A DNA stretch of 64,000 bases from positions 2,657,856 through 2,721,855 of the forward strand of contig JAEVLN010000007.1 of NCBI GenBank assembly GCA_018350325.1, read 5' to 3'. This document shows positions 31,832 through 44,689 of this stretch, in pieces (positions within the stretch are counted from its first letter, which is position 1; each line of letters begins with the position of its first letter). The position numbers were made by a program, and so were the translations under genes. This DNA is from Globodera rostochiensis. Taxonomy: Eukaryota; Nematoda; Chromadorea; Rhabditida; Heteroderidae. The notes under the pieces were generated by a model. The model was not told the DNA's origin, did no database searches, and worked only from the letters and a program-made list of their open reading frames with translations.

Positions 31832-34800
31832 GAATGAACACAGCTATTTCTGTAACTTTATGAAAAAGTACCAACAATTTTTGGATAGGGTGCGTTCATT
31901 GCTCAATTACTCTCGACGTCTGACTCTCTCTTTTTATCACACTATTTTTTCAAAAATAAAATGTTCCAAAATTAAACTAAAATAATTTTTAGATAGGGTG
32001 CGTTGATGATCAAATTACTCTCACCGTTTGACTCTCTCTCTTTTTCTAATGCTATTTCTTCAAATGTATGTCGTAAAATTACTAATTTATTTCGAAAAAT
32101 GAGTGAAAATCATCGAAAAACCTTCCAATGGAATCGGGAAATCAAATTTAAGTCCAACCTTTCGGTCAGACAATTCCAAAATTTATCGATCAATTTGCAT
32201 TGACCGTCCAAATACATACCTTATTTGGACTAAAACTAGTCAACCAGCACAGCTATTTCTGTAACTTTATGAAAAAGTACCAACAATTTTTGGATAGGGT
32301 GCGTTCATTGCTCAATTACTCTCGACGTCTGACTCTCTCTTTTTATCACACTATTTCTTCAAAAATAAAATGTTCCAAAATTAAACTAAAATAATTTTTA
32401 GATAGGGTGCGTTGATGATCAAATTACTCTCACCGTTTGACTCTCTCTCTCTTTTTCTAATGCTATTTCTTCAAATGTATGTCGTAAAATTACTAATTTA
32501 TTTCGAAAAATGAGTGAAAATCATCGAAAAACCTTCCAATGGAATCGGGAAATCAAATTTAAGTCCAACCTTTCGGTCAGACAATTCCAAAATTTATCGA
32601 TCAATTTGCATTGACCGTCCAAATACATACCTTATTTGGACTAAAACTAGTCAACCAGCACAGCTATTTCTGTAACTTTATGAAAAAGTACCAACAATTT
32701 TTGGATAGGGTGCGTTCATTGCTCAATTACTCTCGACGTCTGACTCTCTCTTTTTATCACACTATTTCTTCAAAAATAAAATGTTCCAAAATTAAACTAA
32801 AATAATTTTTAGATAGGGTGCGTTGATGATCAAATTACTCTCACCGTTTGACTCTCTCTCTCTTTTTCTAATGCTGTTTCTTCAATGTAAAATTTGTCGT
32901 AAAATTACTAATTTATTTCGAAAAATGAGTGAAAATAATCGAAAAACCTTCCAATGGAATCGGGAAATCAAATTTAAGTCCAACCTTTCGGTCAGACAAT
33001 TCCAAAATTTATCGATCCATTTGCATGGACCGTCCAAATACATACCTTATTTGGACTAAAACCAGTCAACCAGCACAGCTATTTCTGTAACTTTATGAAA
33101 AAGTACCAACAATTTTTGGATAGGGTGCGTTCATTGCTCAATTACTCTCGACGTCTGACTCTCTCTTTTTATCACACTATTTCTTCAAAAATAAAATGTT
33201 CCAAAATTAAACTAAAATAATTTTTAGATAGGGTGCGTTGATGATCAAATTACTCTCACCGTTTGACTCTCTCTCTCTCTTTTTCTAATGCTATTTCTTC
33301 AAATGTAAAATTTGTCGTAAAATTACTAATTTATTTCGAAAAATGAGTGAAAATAATCGAAAAACCTTCCAATGGAGTCGGGAAATCAAATTTAAGTTCA
33401 ACCTTTCGGTCAGACAATTCCAAAATTTATCGATCCATTTGCATGGACCGTCCAAATACATACCTTATTTGGACTAAAACCAGTCAACCAGCACAGCTAT
33501 TTCTGTAACTTTATGAAAAAGTACCAACAATTTTCGGATAGGGTGCGTTCATTGCTCAATTACTCTCGACGTCTGACTCTCTCTTTTTATCACACTATTT
33601 CTTCAAAAATAAAATGTTCCAAAATTAAACTAAAATAATTTTTAGATAGGGTGCGTTGATGATCAAATTACTCTCACCGTTTGACTCTCTCTCTCTCTTT
33701 TTCTAATGCTATTTCTTCAAATGTAAAATTTGTCGTAAAATTACTAATTTATTTCGAAAAATGAGTGAAAATAATCGAAAAACCTTCCAATGGAATCGGG
33801 AAATCAAATTTAAGTCCAACCTTTCGGTCAGACAAGTCCAAAATTTATCGATCCATTTGCATGGACCGTCCAAATACATACCTTATTTGGACTAAATCTA
33901 GTCAACCAGCACAGCTATTTCTGTAACTATATGAAAAAGTACCAACAATTTTTGGATAGGGTGCGTGCATTGCTCAATTACTCTCGACGTCTGACTCTCT
34001 CTTTTTATCACACTATTTCTTCAAAAATAAAATGTTCCAAAATTAAACTAAAATAATTTTTAGATAGGGTGCGTTGATGATCAAATTACTCTCACCGTTT
34101 GACTCTCTCTCTCTTTTTCTAATGCTGTTTCTTCAATGTAAAATTTGTCGTAAAATTACTAATTTATTTCGAAAAATGAGGTGAAAATAATCGAAAAAAC
34201 CTTCCAATGGAATCGGAAAACAAATTTAAGTCCAACCTTTCGGTCAGACAATTCCAAAATTTATCGATCCATTTGCATGGACCGTCCAAATACATACCTT
34301 ATTTGGACTAAAACCAGTCAACCAGCACAGCTATTTCTGTAACTTTATGAAAAAGTACCAACAATTTTTGGATAGGGTGCGTTCATTGCTCAATTACTCT
34401 CGACGTCTGACTCTCTCTTTTTATCACACTATTTCTTCAAAAATAAAATGTTCCAAAATTAAACTAAAATAATTTTTAGATAGGGTGCGTTGATGATCAA
34501 ATTACTCTCACCGTTTGACTCTCTCTCTCTCTTTTTCTAATGCTATTTCTTCAAATGTAAAATTTGTCGTAAAATTATTAGTTTATTTCGAAATATGAGT
34601 GAAAATAATCGAAAAACCTTCCAATGGAATCGGGAAATCAAATTTAAGTTCAACCTTTCGGTCAGACAATTCCAAAATTTATCGATCCATTTGCATGGAC
34701 CGTCCAAATACATACCTTATTTGGACTAAAACCAGTCAACCAGCACAGCTATTTCTGTAACTTTATGAAAAAGTACCAACAATTTTTGGATAGGGTGCGT

Positions 34801-37800
34801 TCATTGCTCAATTACTCTCGACGTCTGACTCTCTCTTTTTATCACACTATTTTTTCAAAAATAAAATGTTCCAAAATTAAACTAAAATAATTTTTAGATA
34901 GGGTGCGTTGATGATCAAATTACTCTCACCGTTTGACTCTCTCTCTCTCTTTTTCTAATGCTATTTCTTCAAATGTAAAATTTGTCGTAAAATTACTAAT
35001 TTATTTCGAAAAATGAGTGAAAAAAATCAAAAACCTTCCAATGGAATCGGGAAATCCAAATTTAAGTCCAACCTTCGGTCAGACAAGTCCAAAATTTATC
35101 GATCCATTTGCATGGACCGTCCAAATACATACTTATTTGGACTAAATCTAGTCAACCAGCACAGCTATTTCTGTAACTTTATGAAAAAGTACCAACAATT
35201 TTTGGATAGGGTGCGTGCATTGCTCAATTACTCTCGACGTCTGACTCTCTCTTTTTATCACACTATTTCTTCAAAAATAAAATGTTCCAAAATTAAACTA
35301 AAATAATTTTTAGATAGGGTGCGTTGATGATCAAATTACTCTCACCGTTTGACTCTCTCTCTCTCTTTTTCTAATGCTATTTCTTCAAATGTAAAATTTG
35401 TCGTAAAATTACTAATTTATTTCTTCCAAAATTTATCGATCAATTTGCATTGACCGTCCAAATACATACCTTATTTGGACTAAAACTAGTCAACCAGCAC
35501 AGCTATTTCTGTAACTTTATGAAAAAGTACCAACAATTTTTGGATAGGGTGCGTTCATTGCTCAATTACTCTCGACGTCTGACTCTCTCTTTTTATCACA
35601 CTATTTCTTCAAAAATAAAATGTTCCAAAATTAAACTAAAATAATTTTTAGATAGGGTGCGTTGATGATCAAATTACTCTCACCGTTTGACTCTCTCTCT
35701 TTTTCTAATGCTATTTCTTCAAATGTAAAATTTGTCGTAAAATTACTAATTTATTTCTTCCAAAATTTATCGATCAATTTGCATTGACCGTCCAAATACA
35801 TACCTTATTTGGACTAAAACTAGTCAACCAGCACAGCTATTTCTGTAACTTTATGAAAAAGTACCAACAATTTTTGGATAGGGTGCGTTCATTGCTCAAT
35901 TACTCTCGACGTCTGACTCTCTCTTTTTATCACACTATTTCTTCAAAAATAAAATGTTCCAAAATTAAACTAAAATAATTTTTAGATAGGGTGCGTTGAT
36001 GATCAAATTACTCTCACCGTTTGACTCTCTCTCTTTTTCTAATGCTATTTCTTCAAATGTAAAATTTGTCGTAAAATTACTAATTTATTTCGAAAAATGA
36101 GTGAAAATAATCGAAAAAACCTTCCAATGGAATCGGGAAATCAAATTTAAGTCCAACCTTTCGGTCAGACAATTCCAAAATTTGATGATCCACTTTCGTG
36201 GAGAGCCCAAGTACCTTACTATGGACTATAAATAGCCAATGAACGCAACAATTTCTGGAACTTTATGAAAAAGTACCAACAATTGTTCGATAGGGTGCGT
36301 TCATTGCTCAATTACTCTCGACGTCTGACTCTCTCTTTTTATCGCACTATTTCTTCAAAAATAAAATGTTCCAAATTAAACTAAAATAATTTTTAGATAG
36401 GGTGCGTTGATGATTAAATTACTCTCACCGTTTGACACTCTCTATTTTTCTAATGCTATTTCTTCAAATGTAAAATTTGTCGTAAAATTACTAATTTATT
36501 TCGAAAAATGAGTGAAAATAATCGAAAAAACCTTCCAATGGAATCGGGAAATCAAATTTAAGTCCAACCTTTCGGTCAGACAATTCCAAAATTTGATGAT
36601 CCACTTTCGTGGAGAGCCCAAGTACCTTACTATGGACTATAAATAGCCAATGAAACACAGCTATTTCTGTAACTTTATGAAAAAGTACCAACAATTTTGG
36701 ATAGGGTGCGTTCATTGCTCAATTACTCTCGACGTCTGACTCTCTCTTTTTATACACTATTTCTTCAAAAATAAAATGTTCCAAAATTAAACTAAAATAA
36801 TTTTTAGATAGGTGCGTTGATGATCAAATTACTCTACCGTTTGACTCTCTCTCTCTTTTTCTAATGCTATTTCTTCAAATGTAAAAATTTGTCGTAAAAT
36901 TACTAATTTATTTCGAAAAATGAGTGAAAATATCGAAAAAACCTTCCAATGGAATGGGAAATCAAATTTAAGTCCAACCTTTCGGTCAGACAATTCCAAA
37001 ATTTATCGATCCATTTGCATGGACCGTCCAAATACATACCTTATTTGGACTAAAACTAGTCAACCAGCACAGCTATTTCTGTAACTTTATGAAAAAGTAC
37101 CAACAATTTTTGGATAGGGTGCGTTCGTTGCTCAATTACTCTCGACGTCTGACTCTCTCTTTTTATCACACTATTTCTTCAAAAATAAAATGTTCCAAAA
37201 TTAAACTAAAATAATTTTTAGATAGGGTGCGTTGATGATCAAATTACTCTCACCGTTTGACTCTCTCTCTCTCTTTTTCTAATGCTATTTCTTCAAATGT
37301 AAAAATTGTCGTAAAATTACTAATTTTATTTCGAAAAATGAGTGAAAATATCGAAAAAACCTTCCAATGGAATCGGGAATCAAATTTAAGTCCAACCTTT
37401 CGGTCAGACAATTCCAAAATTTATCGATCCATTTGCATGGACCGTCCAAATACATACCTTATTTGGACTAAAACTAGTCAACCAGCACAGCTATTTCTGT
37501 AACTTTATGAAAAAGTACCAACAATTTTTGGATAGGGTGCGTTCGTTGCTCAATTACTCTCGACGTCTGACTCTCTCTTTTTATCACACTATTTCTTCAA
37601 AAATAAAATGTTCCAAAATTAAACTAAAATAATTTTTAGATAGGGTGCTTGATGATCAAATTACTCTCACCGTTTGACTCTCTCTCTCTCTTTTTCTAAT
37701 GCTATTTCTTCAAATGTAATTGTCGTAAAATTACTAATTTATTTCGAAAAATGAGTGAAAATAATCGAAAAACCTTCCAATGGAATCGGGAAATCAAATT

Positions 37801-39058
37801 TAAGTCCAACCTTTCGGTCAGACAATTCCAAAATTTATCGATCCATTTGCATGGACCGTCCAAATACATACCTTATTTGGACTAAAACTAGTCAACCAGC
37901 ACAGCTATTTCTGTAACTTTATGAAAAAGTACCAACAATTTTTGGATAGGGTGCGTTCGTTGCTCAATTACTCTCGACGTCTGACTCTCTCTTTTTATCA
38001 CACTATTTCTTCAAAAATAAAATGTTCCAAAATTAAACTAAAATAATTTTTAGATAGGGTGCGTTGATGATCAAATTACTCTCACCGTTTGACTCTCTCT
38101 CTCTCTTTTTCTAATGCTATTTCTTCAAATGTAAAATTTGTCGTAAAATTACTAATTTATTTCGAAAAATGAGTGAAAATAATCAAAAACCTTCCAATGG
38201 AATCGGGAAATCAAATTTAAGTCCAACCTTTCGGTCAGACAAGTCCAAAATTTATCGATCCATTTGCATGGACCGTCCAAATACATACCTTATTTGGACT
38301 AAATCTAGTCAACCAGCACAGCTATTTCTGTAACTTTATGAAAAAGTACCAACAATTTTTGGATAGGGTGCGTGCATTGCTCAATTACTCTCGACGTCTG
38401 ACTCTCTCTTTTTATCACACTATTTCTTCAAAAATAAAATGTTCCAAAATTAAACTAAAATAATTTTTAGATAGGGTGCGTTGATGATCAAATTACTCTC
38501 ACCGTTTGACTCTCTCTCTCTCTTTTTCTAATGCTATTTCTTCAAATGTAAAATTTGTCGTAAAATTACTAATTTATTTCGAAAAATGAGTGAAAATAAT
38601 CGAAAAACCTTCCAATGGAATCGGGAAATCAAATTTAAGTCCAACCTTTCGGTCAGACAAGTCCAAAATTTATCGATCCATTTGCATGGACCGTCCAAAT
38701 ACATACCTTATTTGGACTAAATCTAGTCAACCAGCACAGCTATTTCTGTAACTTTATGAAAAAGTACCAACAATTTTTGGATAGGGTGCGTGCATTGCTC
38801 AATTACTCTCGACGTCTGACTCTCTCTTTTTATCACACTATTTCTTCAAAAATAAAATGTTCCAAAATTAAACTAAAATAATTTTTAGATAGGGTGCGTT
38901 GATGATCAAATTACTCTCACCGTTTGACTCTCTCTCTCTCTTTTTCTAATGCTATTTCTTCAAATGTAAAATTTGTCGTAAAATTACTAATTTATTTCTT
39001 CCAAAATTTATCGATCAATTTGCATTGACCGTCCAAATACATACCTTATTTGGACTAA
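31832..39058 (+). repeat. Satellite array, ~410 bp unit, about 18 copies
   Basis: Units start near 31838, 32249, 32657, 33073, 33488, 33907, 34325, 34743, 35157, 35498, 35833, 36240, 36652, 37066, 37486, 37899, 38316 and 38733, marked by CACAGCTATTTCTGTAACTT. Most are 408-420 bp; two (35157 and 35498) are ~340 and ~335 bp after the same ~70 bp internal deletion (TTTATTTCTTCCAAAATT). Each unit contains two related halves that start GATAGGGTGCGTT and run through a CT-rich tract into a TTTCTTCAAA end, so the unit arose from an internal duplication. CT tract length varies. Two adjacent units at 36.2-36.6 kb share a divergent segment (CACTTTCGTGGAGAGCCCAA). Repeated 64-codon frames are by-products. 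Confidence 0.95.
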
Positions 39059-39734
39059 ATAAAGAAATTATATTTTCTGAGATTCAATTCTCTTAACTTT
39101 TGTTAGCATTAAAATTCAACAATTATCAAGTAACTATTTTGTTGTTGTTGTTGTTGTTGTTAATAATTAGGACCGAGATTTATATTGACTAAAAAATGCG
39201 AAATATTGACTTAAAATATTGACCAAAAAACCCCAAAATGTGGATCAAAACCCCCAATAAGTGCCAATAATATTATAAAATTGTGATTTTTGGAGTTTTA
39301 CTATTTCACTCACAAACGATTCCTTATGATAATATCATTCAATTCCTCTCGTCGAGCTGAGTAAGAATCTGAAAATATTCTTGCCGGAAAAATTGAGATT
39401 TAAAGCGGTTTTAATCGGTTGAAATTTTTGAATATTAAGAAAAAATTAATTTATTGAATTCGGACAACTGTGCATATTTTTTCATTTTATGTGCATATTT
39501 TGCAATTTTTGGTGCATAATTTATGCGCATATTTTAAGATTTTATGTGCATATAATTTGGATTCATTCATTATGAGTGAATGCTCGCATCCTGACCACCC
39601 AATCGAACATTTGGTGGAAAATTCAAAAATTTCAAAATATGAATGTTTTGGCCTCAAAATCATTCAAAAAGCATGCATTAAACACTGCTTGCACTTCATT
39701 GGACTTTTGTGCTTTTTAAAATTGGGGGGGGGCC
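39059..39734. other. Intergenic with microsatellites, no gene
   Basis: TTGTTGTTG-type run at about 39140-39163 and imperfect TGCATATTTT words at 39470-39560. The frame at 39470-39739 is made of these repeats and is not supported. Confidence 0.6.
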
Positions 39735-40147
39735 GGTAAATTGCTCTCCGACACTTTTTGGAAAATTGCTCTCCGTGAAAAAAAATGGCAAAATTCATCC
39801 CAGAATTTTTCTATTTACCTTTTCTTTCATCACCACTGCTAGGCATAAACAGTAAAGAGTGGCTTAGGCCTAAGCCTAACGAACCTCAAGTCTCTAACTT
39901 TTCCCCTGTTAGTTCTAATTCAGTCCAAAAATATTTAAAAAAATCGGAAATAGTTTAAAAGGTCTACAAAAATTGTTTACCCCTGCATAGACACTCACCG
40001 AATGTTATAAGAAATCATTTACAAAATCGGGGTTCAAACCACTAGTATTTTTTTTTCTCACGGAGAGCAATTTTCCGCTGAGAGCAACTTTCCGAGAGCA
40101 ATTTTCCAAAAAGTGTCGGAGAGCAATTTACCAAAGAGCAATTTACC
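39735..40147. mobile_element. MITE-like element with inverted GCTCTCCG repeats
   Basis: The left end GGTAAATTGCTCTCCGACAC, then TTTTTGGAAAATTGCTCTCC, is mirrored on the right (GGAGAGCAATTTTCC, GTGTCGGAGAGCAATTTACC) with an extra repeat of the AGAGCAA word. It is about 413 bp with no ORF. A palindrome-like TTAGGCCTAAGCCTAA sits inside near 39862. The outer-most right copy (AAAGAGCAATTTACC) suggests nested duplication of the end. Confidence 0.75.
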
Positions 40148-40219
40148 TAGACGCGGGGGAGGGGAGGCAGCTCGAATATTCCGAGTTTTATAGACTGAAA
40201 GTTATGATTATCTCATAAA

Positions 40220-40385
40220 TTTGAATAAACTTTGCTGTGGGCAAATGTTCACCTAAAAAACGGGGGATGGGCACATTCATTTCTGGGAATTTTTAATCCC
40301 TTTTTATCAGAAATTGCAATGTTTTATTTGCTTTGGGCAAATGTTGACCCAAAAACGGGGAATGGATCTTCACTTCTTCTGCTGT
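40220..40385. repeat. Two-copy tandem duplication (~105 bp)
   Basis: GGGCAAATGTTCACC then AAAAAACGGGGGATGG is repeated as GGGCAAATGTTGACC then AAAAACGGGGAATGG about 100 bases later. Confidence 0.65.
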
Positions 40386-40489
40386 TAATCTCATTTATCA
40401 CAAATCATGGTCGCCGTTCGAAACGCAATGTTTTTTCAGATTCGACAATTTTAGCCCTTTAGAACTAGTGCGCCAGCCAGCACCAGCTT

Positions 40490-41070
40490 GTGCCGGGATT
40501 TTTAGGGATACTAGCCACAATTCCGTGTTTTTATGATGCCGGGATTAGATTTTTAACGGGATCCTGGCCCCGGAATCCAACTTAGGTATTTTGTAATTCC
40601 TTACCGTATCCCGGTTTGTGACACTCAATTCCCGGACTAGATTTTGTAAATTTAAAATTTGTTGACATTTTGCTCTCCAGAAAAAATGAAATTTTATAAG
40701 ATTGCCGCTCCTCAAACAAGAAAATGCGGCAACATTTGTAGTTTTTGGATTAATTTTTTTTAAATACTCGTGCAATTTTTAAAGTCACATTTATCGAGAT
40801 TCTGTTGCCCTAAAAATACTCTAAACTCGAGGATAATCCCAATAAATAAGTTTACTCATTACATTAAATATTCATCATTTTTTTAAACTTTTGTTTTAAA
40901 TCTCGCTAATTTTAAGCCTAAATTCCTTGTTTTGAATTTGGCTTTACGTTATGCATTAAATTAGGGTTAAGCCCCGACCCCGAGCCCCAAAATGGGGTCG
41001 TCCCCGACCCCGACATTGCCAACCCCGACCCCGTCTCTCGCCCCCGAGGGGTCGGGGCTCAAACCCTACA
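40490..41070. repeat. Intergenic with CCCGG and CCCCGACC word repeats
   Basis: 40490-40640 has TGCCGGGATT and ATCCCGG-like words (compare 12300-12370). 40964-41070 has a run of CCCCGACCCCGA words in one direction followed by GAGGGGTCGGGGCTC in the other, bounded by TTAGGGTT and AACCCTA, so it is a loose palindrome. The same word family is at 41855-41910 and 9200-9265. Confidence 0.7.
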
Positions 41071-41115
41071 TTAAATAATAAAACAAATTTTGTCAGATTT
41101 TGTAATAAATTGAAC

Positions 41116-43443
41116 ATGTCAATTTCAACCGAATCAATCAATGGCGACATAACAACAGCTGATCAGGGTAAGAAAATCGTTTAATAATATTAATTAAAAT
41201 CCGTTTATTACATAATTGCCCATGTTTTCAGAACATTTGTGGCCAACTTTGACTCATTTGGACTCTTCCGAACAATTACGTCTTTTGCGTGCCCGAATTG
41301 CCCAATTGGAACGCCAACAAACGATCAATTCGCCAAGTGCCAGTTTCGATTTGCCGGCAACAAAACGTCGAAGAACAAAAATTGGGGACGCCGACACTTT
41401 GGGCGACCAAAACAAAACTGAAGAAGAGAAGAAACATGGGGAAAAAGAAGCAAATATTGACGAATTTGCGGTGAATATCTTTATACCAAAAAATTGAAAT
41501 ATTCTTTTTATTCTGCAAAATTTTAGGTATTATAAAAAGGAAATTTTTTCATGCTGTCTTTTTGACTTCTCTAATAAAAACCATTTACAATGTAAACTCC
41601 CAGCCCTAATAAATATTAACACATTTTTAGCGGTGCCGTCAAAAGATCACGAACATGGAACTGGAACTGAAGGAGCTCAGGAGGGAATTGATGAACACGA
41701 AAGAATTAGTCGGCAAAAAGACGCAAAGTGATCAGAAGGCAATGTTGGAAAGACTTAATTCACTTGAGCAGAAGCAAATAGCGAATGCTGAACAACAAAA
41801 AGCTAATCAAAAAGCACTGATTGCAGTGATTGAGCAAGTGGGTTTAAAGTAGGGTTTCTGCCCGACCCCTCGGGGGCGGGAAAGTCGGGGTCGGGGAGGC
41901 CGGGGTGTGTTATTAATACTACCTATATTAGTTTGATTTAAAAATGTAAATAAAACCATTGAAGGGAATGAATCAACTGAAGGGAGAACTGGGTGCAAAG
42001 ATGGAACAGTATCAGAAACAGAAGATGGAGGAGTTTCAGAAACAACAGAACGTCGATTCGTTGAATGAACGACAAAAGGGAAATGGTAGGGGAATTGTGC
42101 GGTAGCCAGAAAACAGTTTTGAGGGGGGGGGGGGGGGGTGGACAAGTCTTTATGTACAGAAATTTTGTTCAGAAGTTGGAATATAACTTTTGATCATTTT
42201 TTGGGAGTTTTTACCTTTTGGCTGGCCATAATTTTTTTGATTCGAAAAGTTCATCCGTCGGACCGGCACGGCGGCGCTCACTTTAGTGCCGGACACCAGT
42301 GTTTTTTTGCCATAAATTATGCGGCCTATCATTTGCATCGATCTCCCCCCTCAGCAATCACTGGCCTTTCCCAAATGAATGCTTCCCGACTTTCCCACAA
42401 TCCTTCAATTTCGTATTAACGAGAAATCGCTGGCTATTTAAGCCAACTCTCCTTCCTCCCCGGCCTAACGAAACGCGAAACGAAACGGCTAAAATTCTAC
42501 GAAACGAAACGAAACGCCCAAAAAATAACGAAAAACACGAAACGAAACGAAATTCGATCAGCTCTGGTTGGCACTGAAGTGTCCGGTACTGAAGTGTCCG
42601 GTACTGAAGTGTCCGGTACTGAAATTGATGTTTACCGAAACCGGTAGCCCTTTTAGGCATCCGATAGCTTTACTATTTGAAAAAAATATATTTTGATTTT
42701 CTTAGGACAACTCCTCAAAACCGATGGGATCCCACGGCGTGTCACGGTGACCTCACACACTTTGAGCCCGATCGATTGATTGTCCAATTTACTGGAGATA
42801 ATTGGGGTAAAAATTCTGTTGAAAAAATTTGATTAAAAAATTTTATTTGAAAAACATATTTTTCGGGCATCGCTCTGCCTTCGCCGAACGGCCATTTCCA
42901 AAAAATGATTTCGGCATTTCCTACTACGAAGTTAAAATCTTAGGGATAGGAAAGTAAGTTAAATAAATAAATTTTTGAACTTTAAAATGTTTTAGAAACC
43001 TTTTTTCCATTGGGCTCGCGACCAAACAAATGCCAGTGGACGGTTGGGTTGGGTTTAATGAAGGCACTTACGCATACGGAAGCGGGGGCCATTTTTGGGG
43101 GCACGAAGTCGAGGGATGTTTCCCGCAGCGACTTTGGACGACCGTACATCACTGGAAAGCCCGAATTTGAGGAAGGCGACGTCGCCGGATGCGGCGTCAA
43201 TTTGGCAACTCGCCAAATCATTTACACAAAAAATGGACGGCGTTTGGGTGAGAAAAGAAACAATAAAATTATGGGCAATTTCATTTTTTAAATTATTTAA
43301 TTAAATAATTTATTTGCGTTATTTTTGCAGAAACTACCGGTATGTTTGTCGATTCTGCTGCCGAATTGTTCCCATGCATTTCGTTGTATTGCTTTGGCAA
43401 AATTGAAGCGAACTTTGGCCCGAATTTTGAATTCAAATTCTGA
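41116..43443 (+). pseudogene. SPRY-domain gene with coiled-coil N-terminus, damaged
   Basis: Exon 1 (41116-41167) reads MSISTESINGDITTADQ with no signal peptide. Exon 2 (41232-41470) holds LRLLRARIAQLERQQ and a basic KRRRTK, a possible nuclear signal. Exon 3 (from 41631) and an exon near 41966-42085 form a long Gln/Lys/Glu coiled coil ([35 protein letters not shown]). SPRY exons follow: ~42709-42807 (PQNRWDPTACHGDLTHFEPD), ~42869-42950 ([15 protein letters not shown]), ~42996-43251 ([20 protein letters not shown], then after a frame break [17 protein letters not shown]), ~43332-43443 (VDSAAELFPCISLY, KIEANFGPNF). Two defects: the acceptor before the second SPRY exon reads TTTTTCGGG where the 53.4 kb gene has TTTCAGGG, and there is a one-base shift near 43125. 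It is the RanBPM-like, non-secreted form from which SPRYSEC effectors are thought to derive. Confidence 0.85.
42470..42605. repeat. Short-word expansions in SPRY gene intron
   Basis: An ACGAAACGAAACG run at 42470-42555 is followed by three copies of ACTGAAGTGTCCGGT at about 42570-42620. No coding role. Confidence 0.75.
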
Positions 43444-43888
43444 TAGGGAAGCCGCCCGGACAGTGAAAAACAATTTTTTAAATTTGATTTTTCTTTTGAA
43501 AGATCAGTGATGGATTTTGACAGTTATACAATTCGTGTTTTTGTATTCATTGCTGATTTGATTTTTTTTGTCATTTCGCTGCTTTTGGACCTTTTTAAAT
43601 TCCAATTTAAAATGAACAAAAAACAATTTTTTCAAACAGTATAGTAATTGATTATGGACAATGTTTATTAATTCAGCGAATTACCGGGATTCAATAAGTT
43701 GCGTTTATAACCAAGGACAAAAAAAATCCTCTCGCTTTCAACAACAGAAGTTAAAACTGGGAACATTTTTTGCATTCTCTTCCAAATAATTAAACGGGTC
43801 ACTCAGCAAAAATTTACACTTTTTCACGCATTTTCTACAGTTATTTTGCACAATGGTTATCGTTTATTATGTGTTGATGGCATTTCCT

Positions 43889-44683
43889 TCATTCATTAAG
43901 CCGCTCGTCCAATTTGTTGACTTTAATGAGCGATCGATCGAACTCTCCGGGTTCAATTTGATTGTTGCCATTGCTGTCCATCTCGGCAAACCAGGACACG
44001 TTCTTGGCAAGATTTTTGTCCGATGTACCATTTTTGAGTTTTGTCTCCAAATGATCGATGGCCTCATTCAACGAAATGCTTCCGTTTTTGTCAACATCGA
44101 TCTAATCAATAATTGATTATCCAATTACAACAAAAATCAATAATCTCTGTTGTTGTCAAATAAATACCATGTCAAAGTGTTCCCATGCCTTTGCTTCCCC
44201 TTCAAGTATTGAGGATGAAGAATTGCTATTTAAATCAATTAAAATGTGCTGACTCATTCGTTCTCAAACCGTACCCAATGGACGCCGAGTTCTCCGGGCA
44301 ACCGCCTTGCCCCTCCTTAACACAATCAGCACATCCGTCGGGACAACTTTCGGCGTACTGCAGGTCGCAACAATAGTAACAACTGCATTGCACGCGCTCA
44401 CTGCATTCGTTCGTTTTGTTGTAGATGTAATTGCATGCCACACAGTCGTGGTCGAAAATGTTGCAGTTTGGCGGCTCGAACGGTTTAGGACAACCAAACA
44501 AAGAGGAGGTACCGCAACATATGCAACATCCATTGTAAAATAGCGTCTTTTCACAAGAAGACACCTGCAATATTCAACGGCATTTTGATTGTTTATTTAA
44601 ATTAAATTATTAAGACTTACGTGCCCGATTTTGACAAGAAACAACAATTTGATGAAGACAAATATAAAGTTTTCAAAAAACAT
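43889..44683 (-). CDS. Secreted Cys-rich protein with C-terminal EF-hand pair, 207 aa
   Basis: Four exons on minus join in frame with canonical splice sites: 44683-44621, 44564-44275, 44225-44168, 44101-43889. Exon 1 encodes MFFENFIFVFIKLLFLVKIG, a strong signal peptide. Exon 2 encodes about 90 residues with 18 Cys (CCICCG, CNIFDHDCVACNY, CSCYYCCD, CPDGCADC), suggesting a disulfide-rich extracellular fold. Exons 3-4 give EF-hand 1 (FDMIDVDKNGSISLNEA) and EF-hand 2 (MDSNGNNQIEPGEFDRSL), both with Asp/Asn/Glu at calcium-binding positions. The protein should be secreted and calcium-binding. No named family is recognised. A broken relative lies at 56.5-56.9 kb. Confidence 0.78.
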
Positions 44684-44689
44684 TTCTAA

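Noticed and set aside
31832..39058. Repeated identical 64-codon open frames (MTVQIHTLFGLKLV..) in the satellite array
   Set aside because: They recur only because the 410 bp unit repeats; they are lost in units with small indels and show no protein-level constraint.
31832..39058. Regular repeat spacing as a possible CRISPR-like array
   Set aside because: Whole ~410 bp units are similar with no unique spacers, and the context is eukaryotic.
44264..44554. Alternative minus and plus frames over the Cys-rich exon
   Set aside because: Shadows of the exon that joins in frame with the signal-peptide and EF-hand exons.
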